A stretch of DNA of 30,009 bases from GCA-2687025 sp964473525 (lineage in GTDB: Bacteria > Poribacteria > WGA-4E > GCA-2687025), in contig CAYYPK010000064.1 in assembly GCA_964473525.1 (NCBI GenBank), positions 1 through 30,009 on the forward strand, written 5' to 3'. The notes beneath the pieces were generated by a model. That model saw only the letters and a program-made list of their open reading frames with translations. It was not told the origin of the DNA and did no database searches. Of this stretch, positions 17,105 through 25,014 are shown piece after piece. The first letter of the stretch is position 1; each line of letters starts with the position of its first letter. The position numbers and the translations under genes were made by a program.

Positions 17105-18106
17105 GTGAGCGAACCGCGTATACGAGTCGTGGCGACGGACGTCGATGAACGACGAGGCGCTTTTGCCGAAGATGTGCGCCGAGGACTTACCTCCACCCCG
17201 AAGACGCTTCCGTGCGTGTACTTCTACGACGAGAAGGGCTCCCAGCTCTTCGAGGCGATCTGCGAGCTCCCAGAGTACTACCTGACGCGGGCCGAGGCCG
17301 AGATACTGACCTCCCGCGCGGCCGAGATCGTGTCCGCCGCTGGCGAGAACCTCGAGTTGGTCGAGTTGGGCAGCGGCAGCGCGACGAAGACGCGCATCAT
17401 CATCGATGCGCTCCTCAGCCGACAGTCCGAGCTCCTGTACCGCCCAATCGACATCTCCCGGGCCGCCCTGGACGACAGTGCCGCCACGCTCGGCGTGGCC
17501 TACCCTCGGCTCACCATTGAGGGCGTCGAAGGTGAATACGCCGAGGGCATACGACGCCTGGGCGAAGCCGCGAACGCGCCACGCCTCATCCTCTTCCTGG
17601 GTTCGAACATTGGGAACATGTCGCCGGACGAGGCGGTTACGTTCCTGACGGCGATTCGTAGGAACGTGCGGGATGTCGACAACATGCTCATCGGCATGGA
17701 TCTCCGGAAGGACGCGGCAGTCCTCGAGAGCGCGTACGACGATTCACAGGGGGTGACCGCGGCGTTCAACATGAACGTGCTGGAGCGCGTGAATCGCGAG
17801 TTGGCCGGCGATTTCGACCTCGCAGCGTTCCGCCACTCGGCTCGGTACGACGCCGACGAAGGCCGCGTCGAGATGCACCTCGTCAGCGAGCAGGCGCAGG
17901 AAGTGGACATTGCCCGCCTTGGGTTGACCGTGCGATTCGAGCAGCGCGAGACGATCCACACGGAGAACTCCTACAAGTACGCCCCCGACCAGATCGACGA
18001 CATCGCGCGCCGCGCGGGTTGGAGCGTCCGCCACAGATGGCTGGACCAAGCCGCGCAGTTCAGCGTGAACCTGTTTACGCCCGCTGACGTCCCGCCGACG
18101 AGTTAG
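17105..18106 (+). CDS. egtD: L-histidine N-alpha-methyltransferase (ergothioneine biosynthesis)
   Basis: A 333-residue SAM-dependent methyltransferase that converts histidine to hercynine (histidine betaine), the first step to ergothioneine. Seen: LPEYYLTRAE at 55-64, the SAM loop VELGSGSATKTR, FLGSNIGN near 164-171, IGMDLRKD, and TENSYKY with E287 and S289. The last two match, with an offset of five, the Glu/Ser pair that contacts the histidine substrate in mycobacterial EgtD, supporting histidine as substrate. It starts at GTG 17105, just behind GGGAGGA at 17095-17101 (short spacing). No EgtB, EgtC or EgtE is in the window, so later steps are encoded elsewhere or hercynine is the product. 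The transporter genes directly upstream look co-transcribed. Confidence 0.93.
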   Translation: MSEPRIRVVATDVDERRGAFAEDVRRGLTSTPKTLPCVYFYDEKGSQLFEAICELPEYYLTRAEAEILTSRAAEIVSAAGENLELVELGSGSATKTRIIIDALLSRQSELLYRPIDISRAALDDSAATLGVAYPRLTIEGVEGEYAEGIRRLGEAANAPRLILFLGSNIGNMSPDEAVTFLTAIRRNVRDVDNMLIGMDLRKDAAVLESAYDDSQGVTAAFNMNVLERVNRELAGDFDLAAFRHSARYDADEGRVEMHLVSEQAQEVDIARLGLTVRFEQRETIHTENSYKYAPDQIDDIARRAGWSVRHRWLDQAAQFSVNLFTPADVPPTS

Positions 18107-18134
18107 GACGCATCCCCGCGACGCGGGCGCGCAG

Positions 18135-19322
18135 TTGGAGCCCCTCATCACACGCCAGGTCGCTTGGCTCGCGGTTGGGTTCGCCTTCCTCTTCTGTGGC
18201 GCGTCGCACCAGCAGTTCTTGGTCAACTACCTGCGTGGGACGCTGGGATGGCATGAGTCGACAGCGCAGGCGCTTCTCGCCACGGTCTACGTGTCCTTCG
18301 CGGCTTGGCGTCTGCTCGTCTGCCACACGCTGGTGCGACTCGGCGGGGCTCGGTCCATCCTCTTCGGGGCGGCGACGTACCCAGCGTTCGTGCTGACCAT
18401 CCTAGTGGCGAGCTATGCCGAGGGAGCCGCCTGGGCCACGTGGTTGTGCTTCGCCGCGGCCACCGCGTGGGGTTGGGGCGCCGCGTCGATGTGGATTACG
18501 AGCGGCACGCACGTCCTCTCCGCGGCGCCCAAGACGCGGTACGGGACGGCGACAGGATTCTTCTACGGGGGCACGAACGCCGGCTTTGCCGTCGGCGTGG
18601 TCGCGTTCGACGCGCTCATGCGGTCCTCCTCCTCACCAGTTGCGGGAGAGCGATGGCGGCTGGTCGCCACGGCGGGCGTGATGGTCGTTGGGATCGCCGT
18701 CCTGACACGCGTGCGACCGGACGACTCTCGGCTCCCGACCCGGCCCGGCAATCCGTTCCGCGCGCTCGCACACCCCGAGATGCGCGTGGCGGCGTTCCTG
18801 ATGTTCTCGGGCGCGGTGGGCTTCGGGCTGATGCTGTCGGTGTACCCGAACTACCTGCGCGAGACCGTAACGCTGTCCGTGCTGAGCGCCGCAGCGTTCT
18901 CGCCTCTGGCGCGCGCGGTGCTTAGCGTGACTGGCAGCCCGTTCTCCGATCGGTGGGGCCGTGGCCGGGTGCTGTTCGTGTCGTTTGGCGTCAGCGCGCT
19001 GGGCGTGGGCGTCGCGGTGGCGTATCCGTCTGGGTGGAGCGCCTCGCTGGCTGCGCTCATGCTAGGATTGCAGGGCGGCCTGGTGCCGCCGATCGCGACG
19101 GCGCTCGTCGGCGACGTCACGGCGCCGGAGGATCGCCCGTCTGCCCTGGGCGCGGTGTTCTTCTGGCGGGACGTTGGAGTCGTGATGGTGTTCGGCGTCA
19201 GCATCCTGCGGTCGTCGACTGGCTTCACGGTCGAGGCGCGCGCGCTCATGGGAGCGTTCGCAGCGTTGTACGCCGTGTGCGCCGTGGTGTCTGCATTCCT
19301 AGTGCGAGGGCGAGGCCGGTGA
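18135..19322 (+). CDS. Major facilitator superfamily transporter
   Basis: A 395-residue membrane protein with about 12 hydrophobic segments, a basic central loop near residues 195-215 (RVRPDDSRLPTRPG) separating two halves, and SDRWGRGRVLF, an MFS loop motif between helices of the second half. It is a secondary transporter, importer or exporter, for an unknown substrate. It starts at TTG 18135, 28 bases after egtD, with only a weak ribosome binding site; no better in-frame start is visible. Its stop overlaps the GTG of the epimerase gene. Whether it belongs to the egtD unit or to the sugar-type genes downstream is unclear. Confidence 0.87.
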   Translation: MEPLITRQVAWLAVGFAFLFCGASHQQFLVNYLRGTLGWHESTAQALLATVYVSFAAWRLLVCHTLVRLGGARSILFGAATYPAFVLTILVASYAEGAAWATWLCFAAATAWGWGAASMWITSGTHVLSAAPKTRYGTATGFFYGGTNAGFAVGVVAFDALMRSSSSPVAGERWRLVATAGVMVVGIAVLTRVRPDDSRLPTRPGNPFRALAHPEMRVAAFLMFSGAVGFGLMLSVYPNYLRETVTLSVLSAAAFSPLARAVLSVTGSPFSDRWGRGRVLFVSFGVSALGVGVAVAYPSGWSASLAALMLGLQGGLVPPIATALVGDVTAPEDRPSALGAVFFWRDVGVVMVFGVSILRSSTGFTVEARALMGAFAALYAVCAVVSAFLVRGRGR

Positions 19323-20290
19323 CACGCACGCAACCGCAGCGCATCCTGGTGACGGGCGCCGCAGGCTTCATTGGATCCCATGTCGTAGACCGACTCGCCG
19401 CGGAAGGGCGGGTCGTGACCGCCCTCGACAACTTCGACCCGTACTACGCGCGGGACGTGAAGCAGGCCTCGGTGGCTCCATGGGCCGATCTCGACAACGT
19501 GACGTTCGTCGACGCGGACATCCGCGACCGCGACGCGCTGCACGCCGCCCTCCGCGACGGCGACATCGAAGGCGTGATCCACCTTGCGGCGAAGGCGGGC
19601 GTGCGAGCGTCTGTCGGCGATGACGCGGCCTACTTCGACGTGAACCTCACCGGCACGCTGATCCTGCTAGACGCCATGCGAGCGGCCGGGGTCGACCGCC
19701 TGGTGTTCGGGACATCGTCGTCGTCGTATGCGAACGACACGCCGCCGTTCCGCGAAGACTCCGCCGCCGACAGGCCCCTCCAGCCCTACGCCGCCTCGAA
19801 GCGGGCCGGGGAACTCCTGATCCACAGCCATTGCCACCTGCACGGGCTGCATGCGTATTGCACGCGTTTCTTCAGCGCCTACGGGCCGCGGATGCGACCG
19901 GACCTGGCGATGCACAAGTTCGCCAGCGCCATCCACCGCGGCGAGGAATTGCCTCTGCTCGGCGACGGCTCGGCCCTGCGCGACTACACGTACATCGACG
20001 ACATCGTCGACGGTGTTGTCGCGTCGCTCGACCGCGCGCGCGGCTACGAGATCATCAACCTGGGCGCGGGAGAGACCACGCCACTACACAGGGTGATCGA
20101 GCTGCTGGAGGCGGGTCTCGACGCGAAGGCGACCATCAAGCGTCTCCCAGCCAACCGGAGCGACGCGGACGTCACGTGCGCCGACATCGCGAAGGCCCGG
20201 CGCCTGCTCGACTACGCGCCGACGGTGGCAATCGAGGACGGCGTGCAACGGTTCGTGGACTGGTTCACCGCGTCGGTGGGCGGACAGTAG
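19319..20290 (+). CDS. NAD-dependent epimerase, UDP-glucuronate 4-epimerase-like
   Basis: A 323-residue extended short-chain dehydrogenase that would interconvert a nucleotide sugar at C4. Seen: the Rossmann loop TGAAGFIGSH, DNFDPYYARDVK (typical of UDP-glucuronate epimerases), the YAASKRAGE motif holding the YxxxK pair, FFSAYGPRMRPDLA, and LRDYTYIDDIVDG. The usual SSSSVYG serine motif reads SSSSYAND, a one-residue change that keeps the serine cluster. Start is GTG 19319 in a four-base overlap with the MFS gene. The sugar specificity is inferred from overall likeness; UDP-glucose-type substrates are an alternative. A role in surface polysaccharide supply is likely, but no glycosyltransferase is nearby. 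Confidence 0.88.
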   Translation: MTRTQPQRILVTGAAGFIGSHVVDRLAAEGRVVTALDNFDPYYARDVKQASVAPWADLDNVTFVDADIRDRDALHAALRDGDIEGVIHLAAKAGVRASVGDDAAYFDVNLTGTLILLDAMRAAGVDRLVFGTSSSSYANDTPPFREDSAADRPLQPYAASKRAGELLIHSHCHLHGLHAYCTRFFSAYGPRMRPDLAMHKFASAIHRGEELPLLGDGSALRDYTYIDDIVDGVVASLDRARGYEIINLGAGETTPLHRVIELLEAGLDAKATIKRLPANRSDADVTCADIAKARRLLDYAPTVAIEDGVQRFVDWFTASVGGQ

Positions 20291-20322
20291 AGACACGCCA
20301 TCGGGCATGGGAGGCCGGCACG

Positions 20323-21447
20323 GTGAAGATCACAGCCATCGAGACGACGCCGTTGCGATCCCGGGCGCTGCTGGTGACTGTTGCCACCGACGAGGGCGTC
20401 GTGGGATACGGCGAGCCGATGAACTACGAACACGGTCGCGTCGTCGCCCAGGCCATCGCGGACATGGCGGAGTACCTGATAGGCCGTGACCCGCGCGACA
20501 TTGAGGACCACTGGCAGGCCATCTTTCGGTCGAGCTACAGCCGTCAGATGCCCATTCTCCTGTCGGCGCTCAGCGGCATTGAGCAGGCGCTCTGGGACAT
20601 CATGGGCAAGTGGCTTGGCGTCCCTGTGTGGCGGCTGCTTGGCGGGGCGTGTCGGAGCCGCCTCCGCGTTTACGGCAGCGCGGGAGGCGCGACCCCTGAC
20701 GAGTGCGCGGCGAACGCTTCCAGGCGGGTCGCCGAGGGCTTCGACGCCATCAAGACGACCCCGACGTCACACGCGCTTAGGCACATCGATACGCCGGCGA
20801 CGGTGGATGAGATCGTCGCGAAGATCGGCGCCATGCGAGACGCTGTTGGCGACTCGGTCGACATTGCCATCGACTTCCACCGCGCGTTCAGTCCCGCCAT
20901 GTCGATTAAGGTGATGCGCGAGTTGGAGCCGCTGCGACCCGTGTTCGTCGAGGAGCCGTGTCACGTGGAGAACGTCGACGCTCTCGTCACGGTGGCGCGA
21001 TCGACGTCGATCCCAATCGCCACCGGTGAGAGAGGCGCCACACGCTGGGGATTCCGCGAGATCGTGGAGAAGCAGGCGGCCGCCGTCCTCCAGCCGGACA
21101 TCCGCCACGCAGGCGGGATCCAGGAAATGAGGAGAATCGCCGCCCTGGCGGAGACCCACTACATCACGATGGCGCCCCACTCCGCCGCTGGGCCCGTGGG
21201 TGTGGCGGCCTCGCTGCAGGCGATGGCGTCGACCCCGAATTTCCTGATGCAGGAATTCGGCGGCGGGGATGGCGCGGGCTTGCTGACGCCTCCCCTTCAG
21301 TTCGACGGCGGGTTCGTCGAGCTGCCAACCGGGCCAGGTCTCGGCTTCGACATCGACCCCGACGGCCTGCGTGCCTTCACCGACGAGACGTACCGCTCGC
21401 GACCGATGTGGCGGCTCGCCGAGGACGACTCCGTGGCGGACATCTAG
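20323..21447 (+). CDS. Enolase-superfamily dehydratase, D-galactonate dehydratase-like
   Basis: A 374-residue mandelate racemase/muconate lactonizing family protein that likely dehydrates a sugar acid to a 2-keto-3-deoxy acid. Visible active-site residues: D184 and H186 in IDFH, E210 in VEEP, E236 in TGER, and H286 in APHSA. Each lies one residue past the equivalents I recall in E. coli DgoD (D183, H185, E209, E235, H285), and the N-terminal run TDEGVVGYGEP and YLIGRDPRDIEDHWQ also fit that enzyme. Start is GTG 20323 with GGGAGG at 20309-20314. It lies 32 bases after the epimerase gene. The exact acid sugar (galactonate, another aldonate or a diacid) is uncertain. Confidence 0.9.
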   Translation: MKITAIETTPLRSRALLVTVATDEGVVGYGEPMNYEHGRVVAQAIADMAEYLIGRDPRDIEDHWQAIFRSSYSRQMPILLSALSGIEQALWDIMGKWLGVPVWRLLGGACRSRLRVYGSAGGATPDECAANASRRVAEGFDAIKTTPTSHALRHIDTPATVDEIVAKIGAMRDAVGDSVDIAIDFHRAFSPAMSIKVMRELEPLRPVFVEEPCHVENVDALVTVARSTSIPIATGERGATRWGFREIVEKQAAAVLQPDIRHAGGIQEMRRIAALAETHYITMAPHSAAGPVGVAASLQAMASTPNFLMQEFGGGDGAGLLTPPLQFDGGFVELPTGPGLGFDIDPDGLRAFTDETYRSRPMWRLAEDDSVADI

Positions 21448-21465
21448 GCCCGGGCGGCGGCCCTC

Positions 21466-21494
21466 TTGACAGGATCACGCGGCGCCAGCATCCT
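21466..21494 (+). promoter_or_regulatory. Sigma70-like promoter candidate for the glutamine-synthetase-like unit
   Basis: A perfect -35 box TTGACA at 21466-21471, a 17-base spacer, and a weak -10, CATCCT, at 21489-21494. It sits in the 96-base gap before the ligase gene, with a predicted transcription start near 21500. The TTG inside the -35 box could be mistaken for a start codon. Confidence 0.35.
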
Positions 21495-21543
21495 CTGCCG
21501 ACCCGCGACTGCGCCCGCCGGCCACGCAACCACGGACACGACC

Positions 21544-22938
21544 ATGACGCACATCGAGGGCCTGCTCACGCTCGACGAGCTCACGGAACTCGTCCACCGG
21601 CGCGAGATAACGCAGGTGCTCGCCGTGTTCCCCGACTTCTACGGGCGCGTCATAGGCAAGCGCATCACGGGCGATTACTTCATCGAGCATGTCGCCACCG
21701 ACGGCATGCACGCGTGCGACTACCTGCTGACCGTCGACATGGACATGACGCCGGTGCCGGGGTATCGCCTGTCGAGCTGGGAGAGCGGCTACGGCGACTT
21801 CCACGCGGTCGTCGACTGGAAGACGCTACGCGTCGCTTCGTGGCTGGAGAGCACCGCCATCGTGCTCTGCGACCTCGTCGACGACGGCGCCGGCGACGCC
21901 ATCGACGTGGCGCCGCGCTCCATCTTGCGCCGGCAGATTGCGCGCGTCGAGGAGGCGGGGTACACGCCGTTCGCGGCGTCGGAGCTGGAGTTCTACCTCT
22001 TCAACGACACGTACGAGGCAGCGCGGGAGAAGCGTTACCACGACATCGCGCGGGCGGGCTGGTACATAGAGGACTACCACATCTTCCAGGGGACCAAGGA
22101 GGACGATGTCGTCGGCGGCATCCGTGACCACCTCCAGCGGTCGGGCGTCCCAGTGGAGTTCAGCAAGGGCGAGTGGGGGCCGGGCCAGCAGGAGATCAAC
22201 ATCCGGTACGCCGAGGCGCTGGAGATGGCGGATCGGCACACGCTGTACAAGCACATCGCCAAGGAAGTCGCCTGGGGTCACGACAAGTGCCTGACGTTCA
22301 TGGCGAAGTGGGACGCCGAGGAGGCGGGCAGTAGCTGCCACGTCCACATGAGCCTGCGCGACATCGCGGCGGCTGCATCGGCGTTCGTGGGAAGCGACGC
22401 CGCCGCGCTGGCCGGGTCGGACGTTATCTGCACGCCGACGTTCCGGCACTTCGTGGGCGGAATGCTGGACCGCGCGAGAGAGATCACGCTCTGCCTGGCG
22501 ACGACCGTCAACTCGTACAAGCGTTTCCAGCCGGACACGTTCGCGCCCACGGCCATCACGTGGAGCTACGACAATCGGACGTCCGCGTTCCGGCTGGTGG
22601 GCAAGGGTGAAAGCCTGCGCGTCGAGTGTCGTGTCCCGGGCGCCGACGTGAATCCGTACCTGGCGTACGCCGCGCTCCTGGCGGCCGGCATGGACGGCAT
22701 CGCGAACCAGACCGAGCCTCCCGCGCTGTTCGCCGGCAACGCGTACGAGGCCGATCTGCCGACGATCCCCGCGAGTCTGCGCGAGGCGGCCGACCTGGCC
22801 GAGGGTAGCGCCTTCCTTCGTGGGGCACTGGGCGATGGCGTCGTCGACCACCTCGTGCACTTCGCGCGGACGGAGCAGGCGGTCCATGACGCTTCCGTCA
22901 CGGACTGGGAACGCATTCGGTACTTCGAGCGCATCTGA
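21544..22938 (+). CDS. Glutamine synthetase family ligase (PuuA/gamma-glutamylamide synthetase-like)
   Basis: A 464-residue GS-fold ligase that activates glutamate with ATP and joins it to ammonia or an amine. Seen: E147 and E149 in SELEFYLF, E210 and E217 around GPGQQEIN, H266 in SSCHVHMS, NSYKRF at 323-328, and the C-terminal RVECRVPGADVNPYLAYAA block. This pattern is closer to the PuuA/IpuC-type branch, which glutamylates amines, than to housekeeping GlnA. The ATG at 21544 is chosen because the upstream in-frame TTG lies inside the promoter candidate. It ends 12 bases before the iron alcohol dehydrogenase gene. The amine substrate is unknown. Confidence 0.88.
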   Translation: MTHIEGLLTLDELTELVHRREITQVLAVFPDFYGRVIGKRITGDYFIEHVATDGMHACDYLLTVDMDMTPVPGYRLSSWESGYGDFHAVVDWKTLRVASWLESTAIVLCDLVDDGAGDAIDVAPRSILRRQIARVEEAGYTPFAASELEFYLFNDTYEAAREKRYHDIARAGWYIEDYHIFQGTKEDDVVGGIRDHLQRSGVPVEFSKGEWGPGQQEINIRYAEALEMADRHTLYKHIAKEVAWGHDKCLTFMAKWDAEEAGSSCHVHMSLRDIAAAASAFVGSDAAALAGSDVICTPTFRHFVGGMLDRAREITLCLATTVNSYKRFQPDTFAPTAITWSYDNRTSAFRLVGKGESLRVECRVPGADVNPYLAYAALLAAGMDGIANQTEPPALFAGNAYEADLPTIPASLREAADLAEGSAFLRGALGDGVVDHLVHFARTEQAVHDASVTDWERIRYFERI

Positions 22939-22950
22939 CGACGGGGAGCC

Positions 22951-24084
22951 ATGGGCGACACGGTCGAGTTCTCATTCCCAACGCGCGTTGTGTTCGGTCC
23001 AGGCTCCGTAGCTGGCGTGGCCGCGCTCTGCGCTGAGTTGGGCGTCACGCGGCCACTCATCGTGACGGACCCCGGCCTCGTCGCGGCGGGCCTCCACGAG
23101 CGCGTGCTGGCCCCGCTGGATGCCGCTGGTCTCGCGAGCCAGGTGTTCCACGACATCCAGGGCAACCCCGTCGAGCAGAACGTGCTGGACGCGACGCAGG
23201 CGTACCGGGAGCATCGCGCGGACGGCGTCGTCGGCCTTGGCGGCGGAAGCGCGCTCGACGTGACGAAGGCTGTACGGCTGCGCGCGACTCACGACTTGCC
23301 ACTCGAGGAGTACGACGAGTACGTCGAGGGGTGGAGGAAGACGCACGCCAACGTGCCGCCCATGGTCGCCATAGCGACCACTGCGGGCACCGGCAGCGAA
23401 GTGGGTCGCGCGGCAGTGATAACGCTGAAGTCGACGAACCGGAAGACGGTCCTGTTCAGCCCCCACCTGATGCCCACCGTGGCAGTGCTCGACGCGGAGA
23501 TGACGCTGGGCCTGCCGCCCACTCTGACGGCGTGGACCGGGATGGACGCTCTGACGCACTCTCTCGAAGCGTACCTCTCTCCGAACTTCCACCCGTTCTG
23601 TGACGCGGTCGCGCTGCACGGGTTACGGCTCTGCTTCGAGCATCTTCCGAGGGCCTACGCGGACGGTGGCGACACCGAGGCGCGTGGAGCCATGCTCCTG
23701 GCGTCGGCGATGGGGGCGACGGCGTTCCAGAAGGGCTTGGGGGCCACGCACTCGCTTGCGCATCCACTCTCGACGCTACACGGGGTGCACCACGGCCTGG
23801 CGAACGCGATCATGTTGGCCACGACGCTAGCCTTCAACGAAGACGCCGCGGCCGACAGACTTGCGGACATCGCATACGCCGTGGGGGCGTCTGGCACGAC
23901 GCGCGAAGCGGTGGCGGAGTTGGCGTCGCTCGTGGGCATTCCACAAACGCTGAGTGAGGTAGGGGTGGCGGAAGGCGACGTCGCCGCGCTGGCGGAGGCA
24001 GCCATTCAGGACGGGTGCCACCTGACGAATCCGCGACCGGTGACCGAGGACGACATGGTTAGCATGTACCGAGCGGCGCTGTAG
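22951..24084 (+). CDS. Iron-containing (group III) alcohol dehydrogenase
   Basis: A 377-residue NAD(P)-dependent alcohol dehydrogenase. Seen: the start VEFSFPTRVVFGPGSV, the cofactor loop GLGGGSALDVTKAV, and metal ligands D199, H203, H267 and H281, spaced as in E. coli FucO, with H271 at the catalytic position. It starts at ATG 22951 with GGGGAG 3 bases upstream, 12 bases after the ligase gene. Members reduce or oxidise many aldehydes, including acetaldehyde, lactaldehyde and, in PhpC-like enzymes, phosphonoacetaldehyde. The phosphonoacetaldehyde hydrolase gene just downstream makes acetaldehyde or phosphonoacetaldehyde the natural guesses; this is inference. Confidence 0.92.
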   Translation: MGDTVEFSFPTRVVFGPGSVAGVAALCAELGVTRPLIVTDPGLVAAGLHERVLAPLDAAGLASQVFHDIQGNPVEQNVLDATQAYREHRADGVVGLGGGSALDVTKAVRLRATHDLPLEEYDEYVEGWRKTHANVPPMVAIATTAGTGSEVGRAAVITLKSTNRKTVLFSPHLMPTVAVLDAEMTLGLPPTLTAWTGMDALTHSLEAYLSPNFHPFCDAVALHGLRLCFEHLPRAYADGGDTEARGAMLLASAMGATAFQKGLGATHSLAHPLSTLHGVHHGLANAIMLATTLAFNEDAAADRLADIAYAVGASGTTREAVAELASLVGIPQTLSEVGVAEGDVAALAEAAIQDGCHLTNPRPVTEDDMVSMYRAAL

Positions 24085-24130
24085 CGTCGTTGGCGCATCG
24101 CACGCGAAAGCACATCCACAACCTGGGGAT

Positions 24131-24976
24131 ATGGCAGCGATGGAGCGCAGTTTCACGTATAGACGCGAATACACGGGCGAACTGAAGGCCGTGATCCTGG
24201 ATTGGGCCGGCACCACGCTGGACTATGGATGCTACGCGCCCGCCGTCGTCTTCATTGACGTGTTCGAGCGCAAGGGCGTGCCGATAACGATCGAGGAGGC
24301 GCGGGCGCCGATGGGGGCGCACAAGCTCGTGCACATCCGCAAGATCTCGCGCATCCCCGCCGTGGCGAAGCGGTGGGAGGCCCAGCACGGGAGCAAGCCC
24401 ACCGAGGAAGACGTGCAGGCGATGTTCGAGGACTTCATCCCGCTGCAGTTGGCGTGCCTCGCCGACTACGGCGACCTCATTCCCGGCGCCCTCGAGGCCG
24501 TAGCCGACTTCCGTGAACGGGGTCTCAAGATCGGATCGACGACCGGGTACACGACGGAAATGGGCGACATCCTGTTCGAGGAGGCCAAGCGGCGCGGGTA
24601 CTCTCCAGACACCGCCGTCTGCGCCTCGGAGGTGCCCGCCGGCCGGCCAGAGCCGTGGATGTGCTTGCAGAACGCGTTCAACCTCCAGGTCTACCCGATG
24701 GAGGCGATCGTCAAGGTCGGCGACACGCTGCCGGACGTGGAGGAGGGCCTGAACGCTGGCATGTGGACCATAGGTCTTGCCAAGACCGGCAACGAAATCG
24801 GTCTGAACGGCGCCGAAATCGCGGCCCTGCCGGAGGACGAGCTCGAGGAGCGCCTCGCTGGCGCGTACAAGCGGCTGTACCAGACCGGGGCGCACTACGT
24901 AGTCGACGGCATATGGGACGTTCCGCCGCTTCTCGACGACATCAACGCTAGATTGGCGCACGGCGAACGGCCCTGA
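24131..24976 (+). CDS. phnX: Phosphonoacetaldehyde hydrolase (phosphonatase)
   Basis: A 281-residue HAD-superfamily enzyme that cleaves the C-P bond of phosphonoacetaldehyde to acetaldehyde and phosphate. The nucleophile loop DWAGTTLD starts at D24, and the Schiff-base lysine lies in APMGAHKLVHIRKI at K65. The 41-residue distance equals that between Asp12 and Lys53 in the Bacillus cereus enzyme. GSTTGYTTEM and VKVGDTLPDVEEGLNAGMWT are the later HAD motifs. An ATG at 24140 (278 residues) is equally plausible and better spaced from GGGGA. No phnW transaminase lies nearby, so the aldehyde source is unknown. It lies 46 bases after the iron alcohol dehydrogenase gene. Confidence 0.92.
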   Translation: MAAMERSFTYRREYTGELKAVILDWAGTTLDYGCYAPAVVFIDVFERKGVPITIEEARAPMGAHKLVHIRKISRIPAVAKRWEAQHGSKPTEEDVQAMFEDFIPLQLACLADYGDLIPGALEAVADFRERGLKIGSTTGYTTEMGDILFEEAKRRGYSPDTAVCASEVPAGRPEPWMCLQNAFNLQVYPMEAIVKVGDTLPDVEEGLNAGMWTIGLAKTGNEIGLNGAEIAALPEDELEERLAGAYKRLYQTGAHYVVDGIWDVPPLLDDINARLAHGERP

Positions 24977-25014
24977 ACACGCCGACGCGAACCCGCACAG
25001 GATGGACCGCACCC

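Noticed and set aside
21544..22938. Naming the GS-fold gene as housekeeping glnA
   Set aside because: Motif spacing and length fit the amine-glutamylating branch better, and the neighbours are catabolic; glnA would overstate what is seen.
24090..24118. TTGGCG-N17-CATCCA as a promoter before phnX
   Set aside because: Both boxes are weak, and the gap is only 46 bases within an apparent operon.
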